From NCBI GenBank assembly GCA_964017045.1, contig OZ024811.1:13483818-13547817 (forward strand): a DNA stretch of 64,000 nt, given 5' to 3'. Shown piece after piece: positions 36,069-47,649 of this stretch (its first letter is position 1; each line of letters begins with the position of its first letter). The notes beneath the pieces are model-generated. The model did no database searches. It was not told the DNA's origin and was given only the letters and a program-made list of their open reading frames with translations. Both the position numbers and the translations under genes were made by a program. Source of the stretch: Omphiscola glabra. Its lineage: Eukaryota; Mollusca; Gastropoda; Lymnaeidae.

Positions 36069-36591
36069 TTAGCACGGTCCCTGGCTGGCCTCAGTTATCT
36101 GAGCTGCCGGTATCTTGTAACAGTTGGCCATCGACAGGTAGCAAGCGTTCAGGTAGGTCTTCCCGTTTGAGGCACAGACCGGCATGTAATCATAACTACA
36201 TGCCAGGTTGCAGTTGTTGGTAACAGGCGGCATGAGTACTGTGATGTTTTTGTGCTGAATGAATGTCGGCTTGACTGGGGAACAAAATAATATGCAAAAT
36301 TTCCTTATATTCCATGCCGTATGATGAGCGCTTTCTTCGGGTAATTGTGTTTAAAATATTTTTTAAAGAGTCAAATTTAATTTCATAATTAATGTATTTT
36401 TAAAGGCCTATGTTATTATTTTTAAGACCATTTTATAAAATTATTATTCTTTAACGGACAAGTAAGCACAATTTTGTTAAATGTATCTAAGATGTAATAA
36501 ATCTTGATATTTTTTAATGATTTAATAATTGTTTCTTACCGTCATGTAATATGAGCAAAAACAAGAGTATTGTAGAGAAAATAAATTTCAT
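36069..36591 (-). CDS. KZ8: secreted Kazal inhibitor with a long N-terminal extension
   Basis: Exon 1 (36591-36540) is the shortest of the cluster (52 nt): MKFIFSTILLFLLILHD, then G before GTAAG. Exon 2 (36274-36069) follows a GTTCCCCAG acceptor. The product is 85 residues. About 21 residues precede C1, including an N-glycosylation sequon (NIT) and a PPVTNN linker. The domain reads NCNLAC, then PVCASNGKTYLNAC, SMANC and QGPC, then TAA. SNG replaces the usual SDG. P1 should be Tyr. The intron is 265 bp, the shortest here. Both the leader and the extension set it apart, so it is an older branch of the cluster. Confidence 0.92.
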
Positions 36592-37028
36592 CTTCTCTTG
36601 TGGCAACGTTCTGAAAGAAAAAAAATATCATTAAATGATTTAAAGAAAAACATTTTTAATTATATTCTAAGTTCAGGATGTTCAATCACAGATGCAAATA
36701 AATAGTTCATCTTCAAAGATTAGCAGCTAAGAAGGTCATAATCGTATTAATCTCAATTTTCTTAGAAAAAAACAATATGCATTGTTAACTAATTTTATAA
36801 TTGACGTCCACAACTCAAAAGCTGTTAGTGGTTATATTAAAAGACGGCGAGACGCTTATAATGTAGCAAAAGATTCCACAGAGACCTAATTTCTTGTGTC
36901 GCAATTGTTGGTGATTGAATCTGAGAAAGATAAGCGTAAAGATAACGACATGACAGAATATAAAGACACACATGTCAGGAACTGCAGACAGGTGAAGTTA
37001 ACTATTAAACAAAATACCATGTTCGGTA
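36592..37028. other. Spacer, KZ8 upstream region
   Basis: AT-rich. It should include the KZ8 promoter. No box is clear to me. Confidence 0.35.
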
Positions 37029-39545
37029 TATAATAATAATAATAATAAAGTTCATTTGAAAAATCACGCTTCATCCACAAAGGCACGAAGCGCGGTACAA
37101 AAACTAAGCTGGGAGATAATAACAAGCTGGAAAAGATGGTAGACAACATCATTCCAGCAGGTGTTTGCGAAATAGATGAGTTTTAAATTTGTTTTGAAGG
37201 ACTCCAGCGTCTGGCTGTTTTTGAGAGCGTCAGGAAGAGTGTTCCAAATGGTTGGGCCAGCAAATGCGAATGTGCGCTTTCCGTAAGTTTCAAGGCGAAC
37301 ACGCGGTATCGAGAGTTTGCCACTATCGGATGAGCGGAGTTGTCTAGTGGGTACATAAGGCGTCATGAGCGCTTGGAGATAGGACGGCGCCAGGTCATGC
37401 AAGCAGCGGTAGCACAGAGTTGCGATTTTGTACTCTATGCGAGCGCGGACCGGCAGCCAATGCAATTCTATCAGAAGAGTTTTAGCATGGTCGAATTTGC
37501 GTTACGAAGAACAATTCGAGCCGCATTATTCTGTGCTTTTTGAATTTTATCAAGGAGCGTAGCTGGAAGACCCACCATGAGAGCATTGCAGTAGTCCATG
37601 CGTGATAGCACGAATGCAGACATCAGCCTCTTTGACGCATCCAACGTTAAGAAGGGTCTGATATGACTAATTCTGCGCAGCTCTAGAAAAATCGCCTTGC
37701 AAATCATGTTAATGTGATTTTCCATAGTTAGTGTTCTAAGTAGACACCCAGGTTTCGCACTGTTTGAGCAAACTCAATCTGCACGCCTGAGAGAGTAAAG
37801 GATGGTGTATCTTTTAAAGATTTTATTTTTTGAGCGGTAGCAATGGGGATCACCTCAGTCTTTTCATCATTCAATTTGAGCTTGTTTATTGTCATCCAGT
37901 GCTTAACTGACTCCACTGTCTTCTGTGTCATATTAAGAAGCTGAGGGAACTGAGAGGGGATCACGGATTTCTGAAGTTGGGTATCATCCGCAAACATGTG
38001 ATATACCATGTCAAACTGCTTGATCACTGCACCCAGGGGCTGAAGGTACATAGTGAAAAGCACCGGGCCTAAGACCGAGCCTTGGGGTACTCCGAATTCA
38101 ATAATGGATTTCTTGGAGGTCAAGCCGTTTGCGATAACCGATTGGACCCGATTTGTCAGATATGAGCGGAACCATCTCAGGACGGTATCGGTGAAACCGA
38201 ACGTATATTGCAGACGTTGGAGAAGTATGCCGTGGTCAAGCGTATCGAACGCTGCCGATAGATCCAGTAACGACAAAAGGGATACCTGGCCCTCACCACA
38301 AGACGACAGAAGGTCATTTACGACGCGCAACAGGGCTGTCTCAGTAGAGTGATGCGTTCTGTATGCTGACTGAAAAGGCTCAAACAAGTCACACCGAGTG
38401 AGGTGATCCAGGAGCTGTCGAAGAACGACCCTCTCTAAAATCTTTGATAAAAATGGTAGATTAGAGACGGGGCGATAATTTTCCAACAGATTAGGGTCGA
38501 GATTTGCTTTCTTTAGCAGTGGAGTTACAACCGCCTCCTTAAAGGAGGATGGAACAAAACCAGTTTTCAAAGACTGATTTATGATATTAGTAATGATAGG
38601 GACAATTTCGTCTAAACATTCATACAACAGACCTGCCGGAAGAGGGTCAAGCAAACATGACTTTCTTGGGGAGTCAACCAGGATTTTCTTCACATGCGAT
38701 TCAGTGACCTCCAAAAATTCGCTCATAGGAGTGCCATTAAACGGCAAGAATTCGGGAGCATCTGTGCAAATGTCAAGTCTCGCCCTGATCTTCTTAACTT
38801 TCATAACAAAGAAATCATTTAGAGCGTCTGGTAACTCGGCCAAAGCAATATTGTTTGGCACAGATGTATTCTTCTGTTTACCGGTCAGCTGCCCGACAAT
38901 GCGAAATAAGTCCCTATTTGAACTGCAATCTACAATCCGGTGACTGACATATTCAGTCCTAGCTGCAAGGACCATCTGCTTAGTGCGTTCCTTGTTTTCA
39001 ACAAAGATTTGTCGGTGCACAGTCAAGCCAGACTTCCGCCACTTGCGTTCTGCACGTCGCTGTTTCTGCTTCGCGTCCTTTATTTCTGGTGTGAGCCATG
39101 GGGCAGAAGGGCGGTCCGTAACGCGCCGTGTAGACAGAGGTGCATGTTTGTCTAAAATAACTCTGAGGCCATTGTTGTAGTTTGTTTCAGGATCATCTTC
39201 GCTATACTTGAGGGCGGCGACGTCACATCTAAAGGCCGCCCGATCTATCCTTCGGAGGTCACGGGATGTGATTGTGCGCAGAAGGCGCCCTGGCTTCCTC
39301 AAATCAAAGTCAAAGGTTACTGGGAAATGATCAGAGATCAGTTTGTCCTCAATTATGAGGTTGCAGATCATAGCTGCACGATCCTCTCTGACAACCAGCA
39401 CACCTCAAATGTCTTATTCCTGCATGACTGGGAGTTAAAATACAGTACCCCGAAATTATGTGTTTGTGGCTTCACAACATGCTGGCAGTCAACATCAATT
39501 AGATTTGATCTCTTCACGCCCCGTCGAGGCGGTGTGAAATCATGA
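37029..39545 (-). pseudogene. CR1/L2-like LINE, internally deleted and frameshifted
   Basis: The largest frame (39401-37728, 557 residues) holds the end of an AP-type endonuclease (ISDHFPV), a linker and the reverse transcriptase: ENYRPVSNLPFLSKILE, LDLSAAFDTLDH, FGVPQGSVLGPVLF and catalytic FADD. Upstream, at about 39445-39420, a frame reading FGVLYFNSQSCRNKT resembles the endonuclease N-terminus. It joins straight to VVREDRAAM, so most of the nuclease is deleted. Downstream the reading passes through two further frames (37725-37471 and 37465 on), and a third shift near 37185 spoils FKTNLKTHLF. Each fits a small deletion. The 3' UTR and (TTA)n tail match the fragment at 10125 and the tails of both SINEs. 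It cannot encode an active protein. It lies between KZ8 and KZ9. Confidence 0.93.
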
Positions 39546-39779
39546 GTTTGAGCTACTTACCCCCCCCCCCCTCCATATACATGAGCGCAAACAGCTTGAC
39601 ATCTCTCGGAGACGGCTTGAATTAAAATTTAAACATTTATATGCCAAAGTATATGTTTTTTGTTTTTTAATTCTTTTTTTTTTCTTCATTTTTTAACATA
39701 TGTGAAGAATTGACTGATACAAATAATAGTATGTTCAGAATATACAGAATGTATTGGCATAAAGTATTCTTTCTCTCAC

Positions 39780-40277
<498 letters not shown>

Positions 40278-41350
40278 AAGTGTCAGTGTCTGTGAAATGA
40301 AAACAATCTATTTGTCAAGAGACAAAACAGCAAATTTAAAGAAATTTCATATTTTTTTACTGGATGTTTGATATAAAACTGAATAAAATACATGATTATT
40401 TTGAATTGATTTTTGACAATGGCTTATTTTGCCTTATAGCACACAACTCAAAAGGCTACTATGGACATGACTTACATTGCTGAAATGAGAATATTTAAAC
40501 GACATTCTAATTTTTTTAATCCATCAATTGATCTGAATACGGTTGCAGTTTTTCAACGGTGAATAAAACAAATTTTTTTCTCTATACATCAAAAACAATT
40601 AGTTCCTGCAATATGTTTAAATATGAAAAATTGTACACTTTCAATGAGAAGATATTTTTATGGCTCGTATTTATAAAATGATTTCCAATTGAAAGAGTTA
40701 AACAAAAAAAAAAACAAAAACAGTTCTATTTTCAGGAGAGGGGACAATGTATTTATCAGAATGCTGCGTCAAGTACATGTTTTAGGTGTATTTATTGAAT
40801 AGTAAAAGTTATAACAATAACGACAGGAAATAGACTTGATCAGTTTCTCCAGATTTCGAATTGTTAACAGCAGTCAAGATTACAAGCAAAAGCCATGCCA
40901 AATATGAACACTCTGCGACTATCAACTAGGTTATTTATATCAAATAACTTTTTTTAAATCATAAATTATGACGTCTATCGATATGGCTATGGAAGATTCA
41001 TTCACAATGACTAAATTGGTGCTCATTGAAACTAGTGACAGATAGCAAAATGTCGAATCATATTTCAAATAGATGGAACAAGTTGGTGGCTTATTTGTCT
41101 GAAGAAGAGACGTTGCGACGCCCCTGCAACCTGGGCTTCGGCAAAAGATGGGATTCGGCAAAAGATGGGATTCGGATATTTAAAGCGCCCAAAGTTGTGA
41201 TGAGGAAAAAAAAATTTCAAAAATCAAACTATCAACTTTGATTTTTAAGGGGGGGCGGGGGGGGGGGGGGCACAGACCAGAAAAGTGGGAATTGGGCCTC
41301 CAAGAACCACGCGATGTCTCTGCTGTGATACACAACCAGAGAAGGTTTGC
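40278..41350. other. Stretch with no recognisable gene
   Basis: AT-rich. A G run is at 41249-41270 and a duplicated AAGATGGGATTCGG piece at 41144-41174. Nothing else. Confidence 0.4.
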
Positions 41351-41351
41351 T

Positions 41352-41780
41352 CAGGCACAATCATGCACAAGCACACACAATCATACACAAGCACACATAA
41401 TCATACACAAGCACACACAATCATGCACAAGCACACACAATCATGCACAAGCACACACAATCAGGCACAAGCACACACAATCATACACAAACACACACAA
41501 TCATACGCAAGCACACACAATCATGCACAAGCACACACAATCATGCACAAGCACACACAATCATACACAAGCACACACAATCAGGCACAAGCACACACAA
41601 TCATACACAAGCACACACAATCATACGCAAGCACACACAATCATACGCAAGCACACACAATCATACACAAGTACACACAATCATACACAAGCACACGCAA
41701 TCATATAAAAGCACACGCAATCATACGCAGGCACACACAATCATACGCAAGCGCACACAATCACACACAAGCACACGCAT
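41352..41780. repeat. 20-bp minisatellite (ACACAATCATACACAAGCAC), about 21 copies
   Basis: Copies vary mainly at one site (CATACAC, CATGCAC, CATACGC, CAGGCAC). As 20 is not a multiple of 3, all three plus-strand frames stay open and give His/Thr-rich 'proteins' with a 20-residue period. Confidence 0.97.
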
Positions 41781-42300
41781 ATTTATAGGTCATCAACAAG
41801 GTTGTCTTTTTCAGGCTGGACTTGAGAAAGACGGTGAACAGTGGATCTTGGTCGTCAAGATCTCGAAAGTCTTCGCTCCGGATACCCTTGTAATAGTGCA
41901 TGCATTAAACCAGCTTCATGTGGATGAGGGTCTTGACAAGCTTAAAAGATTAATGACAACCAAATTAAAATTATGATTTTAAGAGGTATGTAAAGGCAGC
42001 ACGCGATGTGCACGCTTTCTAAGGGGTGCTTCATAATCGACTCTTAGATTTAGGGTGTTGGTGACAAAAACCAAAACTTAATCACGACCAAAACGTTTGG
42101 GATATTTACATTGTATATTCGTTTATATCGGGGAAACTAGGATATTCCAACTTCTGAGTCATTGTTTGTGCTAAGGATCTCAAGGGCTCATCCGCTTTGT
42201 GGGTAAAGAGTTTCTGTTGGGGAGGAAACAATTTGTTTTCTATCAAGCACATTAACAAGGAAATGGTATTTTCGTTAGTTAAATGTCCAGTGAGATTACG

Positions 42301-42331
<31 letters not shown>

Positions 42332-42796
42332 TCAGTTTTCCATTTTCGGAAGACGATGGAATTGCTTGCTGACATTTCTTTCAATTGATTATATTGCTAG
42401 TCTCTATTGCACTTCTTGCAGAGCAAACTTAAATTCTGCTTAACTTTGGCATTGCGTTATACTCGCTTGTAGTGCAAGGCCTTTGTTTAGCACATCTTCT
42501 GCCTATTTGACTTTATCATTCACTGATGTTCGTCACCTGGAGCGGTAATCAGCGATGATCTCTCATTGGTCAATATATAAGCTACATACATATAAACAGA
42601 TCAGGCTTTATTAGTGAATATGTTACTGTATGTTTGCCATTTGTAACGAATCGTGTGGACTACAACTCGCATAGTGCACTGGTCCAAAAACACACGCAAT
42701 AACACGTGTACCTCTGGAGCATCTATTTAACCCACTCAGCGACTTAAGAAACCAAGGAATAAATTGATTCAACAAAGAAATCTTCTTAAATTCATC
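41781..42796. other. Stretch with no recognisable gene
   Basis: It includes a (TA)n tract at 42300-42328. No supported gene. Confidence 0.4.
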
Positions 42797-42836
42797 TTTA
42801 TTTTTCGATCAAATTTTTAAAAGGAAAAACTACAAT

Positions 42837-43760
42837 TTAGATTTCTATTGCGATTCCACCGCCGCCGCCACAAGCCCCGTTGCCAAAAAGTGTTATCTGA
42901 CTCCCAACTGGTTTGTCGCAGTTGGCCACGGACAGGAAACAGGAGTTACTGTAAGTCTTGCCGTCCGAACCACAGACCGGGGCGTAGAGTTCTATGCAAA
43001 ACCTGGCACATGATGAAGAGATAGCGGCTCCCTTTACTGAAAGACATTATATAGTACAAAGTGGCAGGATTAATGAGATATTTCCTTTCTTGGTGTCAAT
43101 TAGTCAAATAATGTTTAATTATTAAAACCGATTACTTTGAATATGAAATTACCAGGTACCCCACTTCCTCTTTTTACTCTCTCTCTCTCTCTCTCTCTCT
43201 GTCTGCGTTTAATAAAGCTGTGCTATATTCTTTTAAAGTCATTGTGTGTCATTATGAAACATAAGGTATGTTTTTAATGCATCAATGTGGGATCTGTAAA
43301 ATAAAATAATGTCTCTCTAAGCACTATATCCAATTTCTTTAATCTACAATATTTGACAACAATGATTTGCGATTGAGCAATATTGCGTTTTAATACTCCA
43401 AAAATTATAAATTTAGAATTTATTATTTATTTCGTAAATCTTGCATGTTCATATGATTCCTCATTTTGTATTTTTTTTAAATTAACAGCAAGAAACACAA
43501 CTAATTGACCTTGTTTCATGGAAGAGTTTCATTTTCAAACTAACCTTAGGACACATGCCTTAATTCTATGAAAGTAAAATATCGATATAATAAAAAACTT
43601 AAACTCGTTCCAGCTTTGAACGCTTGCCGGCTAACCACACGTTTCTACAATGAGGTTTAAGAGAAAAACATAAGAATATAAAATGGAATGCATGGAACTT
43701 ACCGTTGCTAAACAAGACGAGGCAAGATACAATGACTACGACGATCAGCTTTAAATGCAT
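42837..43760 (-). CDS. KZ9: secreted Kazal inhibitor with acidic P1 and a glycine-rich tail
   Basis: Exon 1 (43760-43703, 58 nt) starts MHLKLIVVVIVSCLVL and ends AAC G before GTAAG. Exon 2 (43036-42837) follows a TGTCTTTCAG acceptor. The product is 85 residues. The domain reads SCARFC, then PVCGSDGKTYSNSC, SVANC and NGAC. Ten residues follow C6 (GGGGGIAIEI), then TAA. P1 should be Glu. Related short tails after C6 occur in KZ10 and KZ11, marking a right-hand subgroup. AATAAA is at 42802-42797, 35 nt past the stop. A CTTAAAAGG box lies about 120 bp upstream of the ATG, like the one at KZ5. Intron 666 bp with a (CT)n tract near 43173-43200. Confidence 0.93.
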
Positions 43761-43954
43761 TCTTGTCTGCTAATTTGGTTTACGCTCAACGTCGGCACGA
43801 TTCAACAGATTAAAGAAACTTTCTGAGCAACTAGTGGGTTTGTTAGGATCAGCAAATGGAGACACGAGCGCATTTTACCTTTTAAGGTTATTGCCATCAA
43901 CAATTTTTTTTTGTTGCTAAGTTGGATAGTTTTAAAAAGTGATTTGTATTTGAC

Positions 43955-44163
43955 CAATGGTTCTCAATCTTCCTAAAGCCGCGACCCTTTAAGACAGTTC
44001 CTCGTGTTGTGTTGACACCCCCGCTCCCAAATCATAAAATTTATTTTCGTTCCTACTTCATAACTGTACAAACATATGTGTTTTCCGATGGTCTTAGACG
44101 ACACCTGCGTGAGGTTCGTTCGACCCCCCAAAGGGCGTCGTGGCCAACGGTTGAGAACCGCTG
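43955..44163. mobile_element. hAT-type MITE, family 2 (CAGTGGTTCTCAA ends), copy 1
   Basis: CAATGGTTCTCAATCTTCC at the left and GGTTGAGAACCGCTG at the right. The flanks TATTTGAC and TATTAGAC are an 8-bp target duplication with one mismatch. It lies just upstream of KZ9. Confidence 0.85.
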
Positions 44164-44630
44164 TATTAGACGAACAAAAACAGATAACGTAATGAACATA
44201 TCTTAAGATAATGTTACCATGATTTTAGAGATTGACATAAGATAAGGGGCGACACCAACCAGATTTCGTAGGCCAAAGGTCCGACTCTGGAGATATATGT
44301 GAAGTGATAAGGAAGTCGGGACTGTGCAGGGGTAATTAGTCTAAAAAATAGGCTACCATTTTAGCTCTACATTTAAAAAATAATAAGGATTATACAAATC
44401 ATAAGGAAAGAAAAATACATCAACACTCGGTCAAGTTCAAGGACAATTGTGGGATATTTGAATGCTCACCAGTCAAAGAAAGCAAAAATGAAGTTTCAAT
44501 GAATTGCATAAAGGCTTCTCATCTGTCTTATTTAACTAGGCGACTCCACTTTTCCTCAGCGAATATATGAATGTATTTGTATTACTAGCTATATTATTGG
44601 ACAACCTGTTTGGACTTTGGCAGTGGAGTA
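44164..44630. other. Stretch with no recognisable gene
   Basis: Nothing recognised. Confidence 0.4.
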
Positions 44631-44631
44631 G

Positions 44632-44945
44632 ATAGGATTCGTGACGTATCTAGGATTCGTGACGTAGCTAGGATTCGTGACGTATCGTGACGTAGCTAGG
44701 ATTCGTGACGTAGCTAGGATTCGTGACGTAGCGAGGATTCGTGACGTACTAGGATTCGTGACGTAGCTAGGTTCGTGACGTAGCAAGGATTCGTGACGTA
44801 GCGAGGATTCGTGACGTAACGAGGATTCAAGACGTAGCTAGGATTCATGACGTAGCTAGGATTCGTAACTTAGCTAGGATTCGTGACGTAGCTAGGATTC
44901 GTGACGTAGCTAGGATTATTGACGTAGCTAGGAGTCGTGACGCTC
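44632..44945. repeat. 18-bp minisatellite (AGGATTCGTGACGTAGCT), about 17 copies
   Basis: Units range from 12 to 18 bp through small losses. Nearly every unit keeps GTGACGTA, which contains the CRE/ATF half-site TGACGT. Confidence 0.95.
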
Positions 44946-45690
44946 AAGCAGTCCTTGACTTTGCCGAACCTAAATTAAAGAAAACTATTATACACACACA
45001 CACACTGCACATAACGGTAACTGTATAATATAGTTATATATAAAGATAATGTATGTCGAGTATTTCAAGTGGGTCGAAATGACGCCCCTAAAGCGAGTGC
45101 CACAAGGGAGGCGGACGGCCACTGCCACCATCCATTCCTTACACCCGTGGACGCTGGAATAAACGGAGTCCTGTTAAATATTTTTGATGGTGGATCTCAT
45201 CAAAGGTTTCAAAGCTTGAAAGGACTACTAGTGAAGGCGCACCAATATATCTCTTACCTGTTACCAAATAAATAATGAGATCATATTTAAAATTAATACA
45301 ATAGTCATGGAGTAATATAAATCCTTTACAGAAGAGCCCATCTACTGTTACAACACATACCCCACCCCCACAATCTCAAATCCCTTTCCGGTAAAACTCA
45401 ACTGAATAGGGCTTGTCATTTAATGGTGGAAATCTATAAATAGAACTGCTGTAATCATCCGGGTAATTATGCGGACAAAATGCCAACACTGTTCAGTACT
45501 GCTATGTTAGCGAAGCGGCTCTTAACCTAAATCAAAACTTTGTTTTCAACTATATTTAATGAAATATTTACACCACTTTAAAAAATCCACATTCTCAATA
45601 ATAAAATGGCATAATACTATTTGAGAGAGATTGAGAGAAACACATTAATTTTTGTGGTGTTAGGGGATTGAGATCATCCGAACGCAGGTC
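44946..45690. other. Stretch with no recognisable gene
   Basis: A GC-richer patch at 45075-45170 reads through a 68-residue frame without a known domain. Otherwise AT-rich. Confidence 0.35.
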
Positions 45691-45693
45691 CAA

Positions 45694-45836
45694 AATTCAT
45701 AACACTAGTTGTAGTAGGCCTAATGCATAACACTAGTAGTAGTAGGCCTAATGCATAACACTAGTTGTAGTAGGCCTAATTCATAACACTAGTAGTAGTA
45801 GGCCTAATGCATAACACTAGTAGTAGTAGGCCTAAC
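45694..45836. repeat. 28-bp minisatellite (CATAACACTAGTAGTAGTAG unit), five copies
   Basis: Five near-identical units ending GCCTAATG or GCCTAATT, differing at TTGTAG versus TAGTAG. Confidence 0.92.
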
Positions 45837-45924
45837 TCGAATGCCAGTTTAATAATGTTTTACCATGAGTAAATGGTCAAATGTGATAATAGTCACTTAA
45901 CAACTGTCGGAAACATGTTCAAGT

Positions 45925-46080
45925 TGTGTGTGTGTCTCTCTCTTTCTTACTCTCTCTCTCTCTCTCTGCGTTGGGGTGTGTGTGGGTGGGTTTGTTGGTT
46001 GGTTGGTCTGTGAGTTTGTGTGTGTGTGTTTGTTTGTTTGTGTGTGTATGTTTGTGTTTTTTGTTTGTTTGTGTGTGTAA
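45925..46080. repeat. CT/TG/TTTG simple-sequence block
   Basis: (CT)n followed by (TG)n and TTTG/TTGG units. Frames rich in His/Thr/Asn on the minus strand are artefacts. Confidence 0.9.
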
Positions 46081-46828
46081 GTGAAAGCGCCACTGGAAAG
46101 CACACAATGAAGTAGTTTGGAAACAGGTCAATTTACGCTTGACCTGCACCCAAAGTCCATCAATAGTATTTGTGTAGATTCCTGGATGAAAGGGTGTACG
46201 AAATATTGGGCAACTTTTAATATATAGCACGAACACTTACAAAAATTGATATTTTAAAATCAAAAATTAAGAATTTAACGGGTGCTTACAAATAGGGCAC
46301 TTTTCATCGATTATTATTGTGTTTATCTGTGTTTTCTTCAAATTTGCTACTTGTGTAACACAGTTTCCTAAATAACATAGTTTAAAAAAAATCTTAGCAT
46401 ATAGTTATTAAATTGCCGACTGTTTTTTATCTTTTTATTTTCAGAATAATTGACAATCTGCCCCGCCCGTTTGCATTCATTTTTATTTTAATGATTTTTT
46501 TTAGATGACAATCTAGTAGAAAGCTAAAAGAAAGCCATAAAAAGTTTGTGAACTAACATTTTGATTATCATTCCAATTTCAATTTTTGTTTAGTATTGGG
46601 GACTAGTTGTAGAAAAATTCTTCGTTGTATACCGTGTTACACTACGGTGTTTTCAGATTTATTTGTCCACCGTTCTAAAAATAGTAACATTACGTAGTGC
46701 GCTGTGACGTTTTCCGGTCTGAGAAATGACAAGCCCTATAATACCGCCACGTGTTCTCAAAATTGTCAAGGGATTCAGATTGATTTCATGTGATATTTTT
46801 CCCTGTCTATGACAAGGGGGGGGGGGCT
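46081..46828. other. Stretch with no recognisable gene
   Basis: AT-rich, nothing recognised. Confidence 0.4.
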
Positions 46829-47336
46829 TGTTACGCCCCCTATTATGTTCAATGAATTTGAACAGGCTCGTGGTCTATGGGATTTGAAAAGGGGCTAACA
46901 CAGGTAGATTTTAGACACACTATTGGCTAAAATAAAGACAATCAGTGCTCTATATTAAATGCACTTTATTACATGGAATAAAAAGTGAACAAAGATACAT
47001 AAACTCTACATAAAAAGAAATGAATGCAAGTCTAACGCTAATAATAACTAGCCCTCACAGTAATATAAACTAATACTATCACAAATCTAAGTTCCTGGAA
47101 TACTATTTCTACTAAATATTGAATGGCCCTATCAAGTACTAAGCAAATGCAACGGTCAGCTAGTCACGCATCCTTAGCCTCATCTTGTCTCTCTCCCTTT
47201 TACTGGCCTACACAGCGCACTTATACCGTACGGTAGTTGGCGTGGCTTGACCTACATGTGACCCTTCCTGGACGCTGGTCATCTGACACGTCTAGGCTAA
47301 TGGGGTACGTGAAGAAAACGGCCCTACCTCGTAACA
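46829..47336 (-). mobile_element. Candidate solo LTR of a retrotransposon
   Basis: Reading minus, it starts TGTTACGAGGTAGGGCCG and ends GGGGGCGTAACA, so it has TG...CA ends within a 7-bp inverted pair (TGTTACG/CGTAACA). Inside, in the same orientation, are a TATA-like GGTATAAGTGCG and then AATAAAGTGCATTTAATATA, in promoter-then-poly(A) order. At 508 bp it fits a Ty3/Gypsy-type LTR. No internal retroviral-type genes lie next to it and I see no clear 4-5 bp target duplication, so the call stays tentative. Confidence 0.55.
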
Positions 47337-47645
47337 GGCCCCACCCCACTGAATATTACGAAGACAGCTTACAGCACCGAGTAAATCCAAAACCAGATCA
47401 AATATAAGAGCTCTTAGTATTTTTGAAAATTAAGTTTAAAAAAAAAAGACAGGACGAAAATAAAGAAATTTGAGCTGACCGTAATTTAAAAATGCATCAA
47501 AATCGTTTTAATTAGCTTATTTAAATTTAAACATTAATCTTTACATTTAAAACTTTACTTTTCTGGCCGTGAGCACAAACAAAAATTGTAAACCATCAGC
47601 GCGTTTTCTACAGGTTAAGACGGATCAATAAATCAGCCTGGGATT
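47337..47645. other. Stretch with no recognisable gene
   Basis: Short AT-rich spacer. Nothing recognised. Confidence 0.4.
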
Positions 47646-47649
47646 GAGA

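Noticed and set aside
37728..39401. A 557-residue host gene
   Set aside because: Reverse transcriptase motifs, retroelement 3' tail and repeated fragments show it is a LINE.
41352..41780. CRISPR-like direct repeat array
   Set aside because: Units are head-to-tail without unique spacers; this is a eukaryotic minisatellite.
41238..41976. Three overlapping His/Thr-rich frames of 156-177 residues
   Set aside because: They are the three frames of one 20-bp minisatellite.
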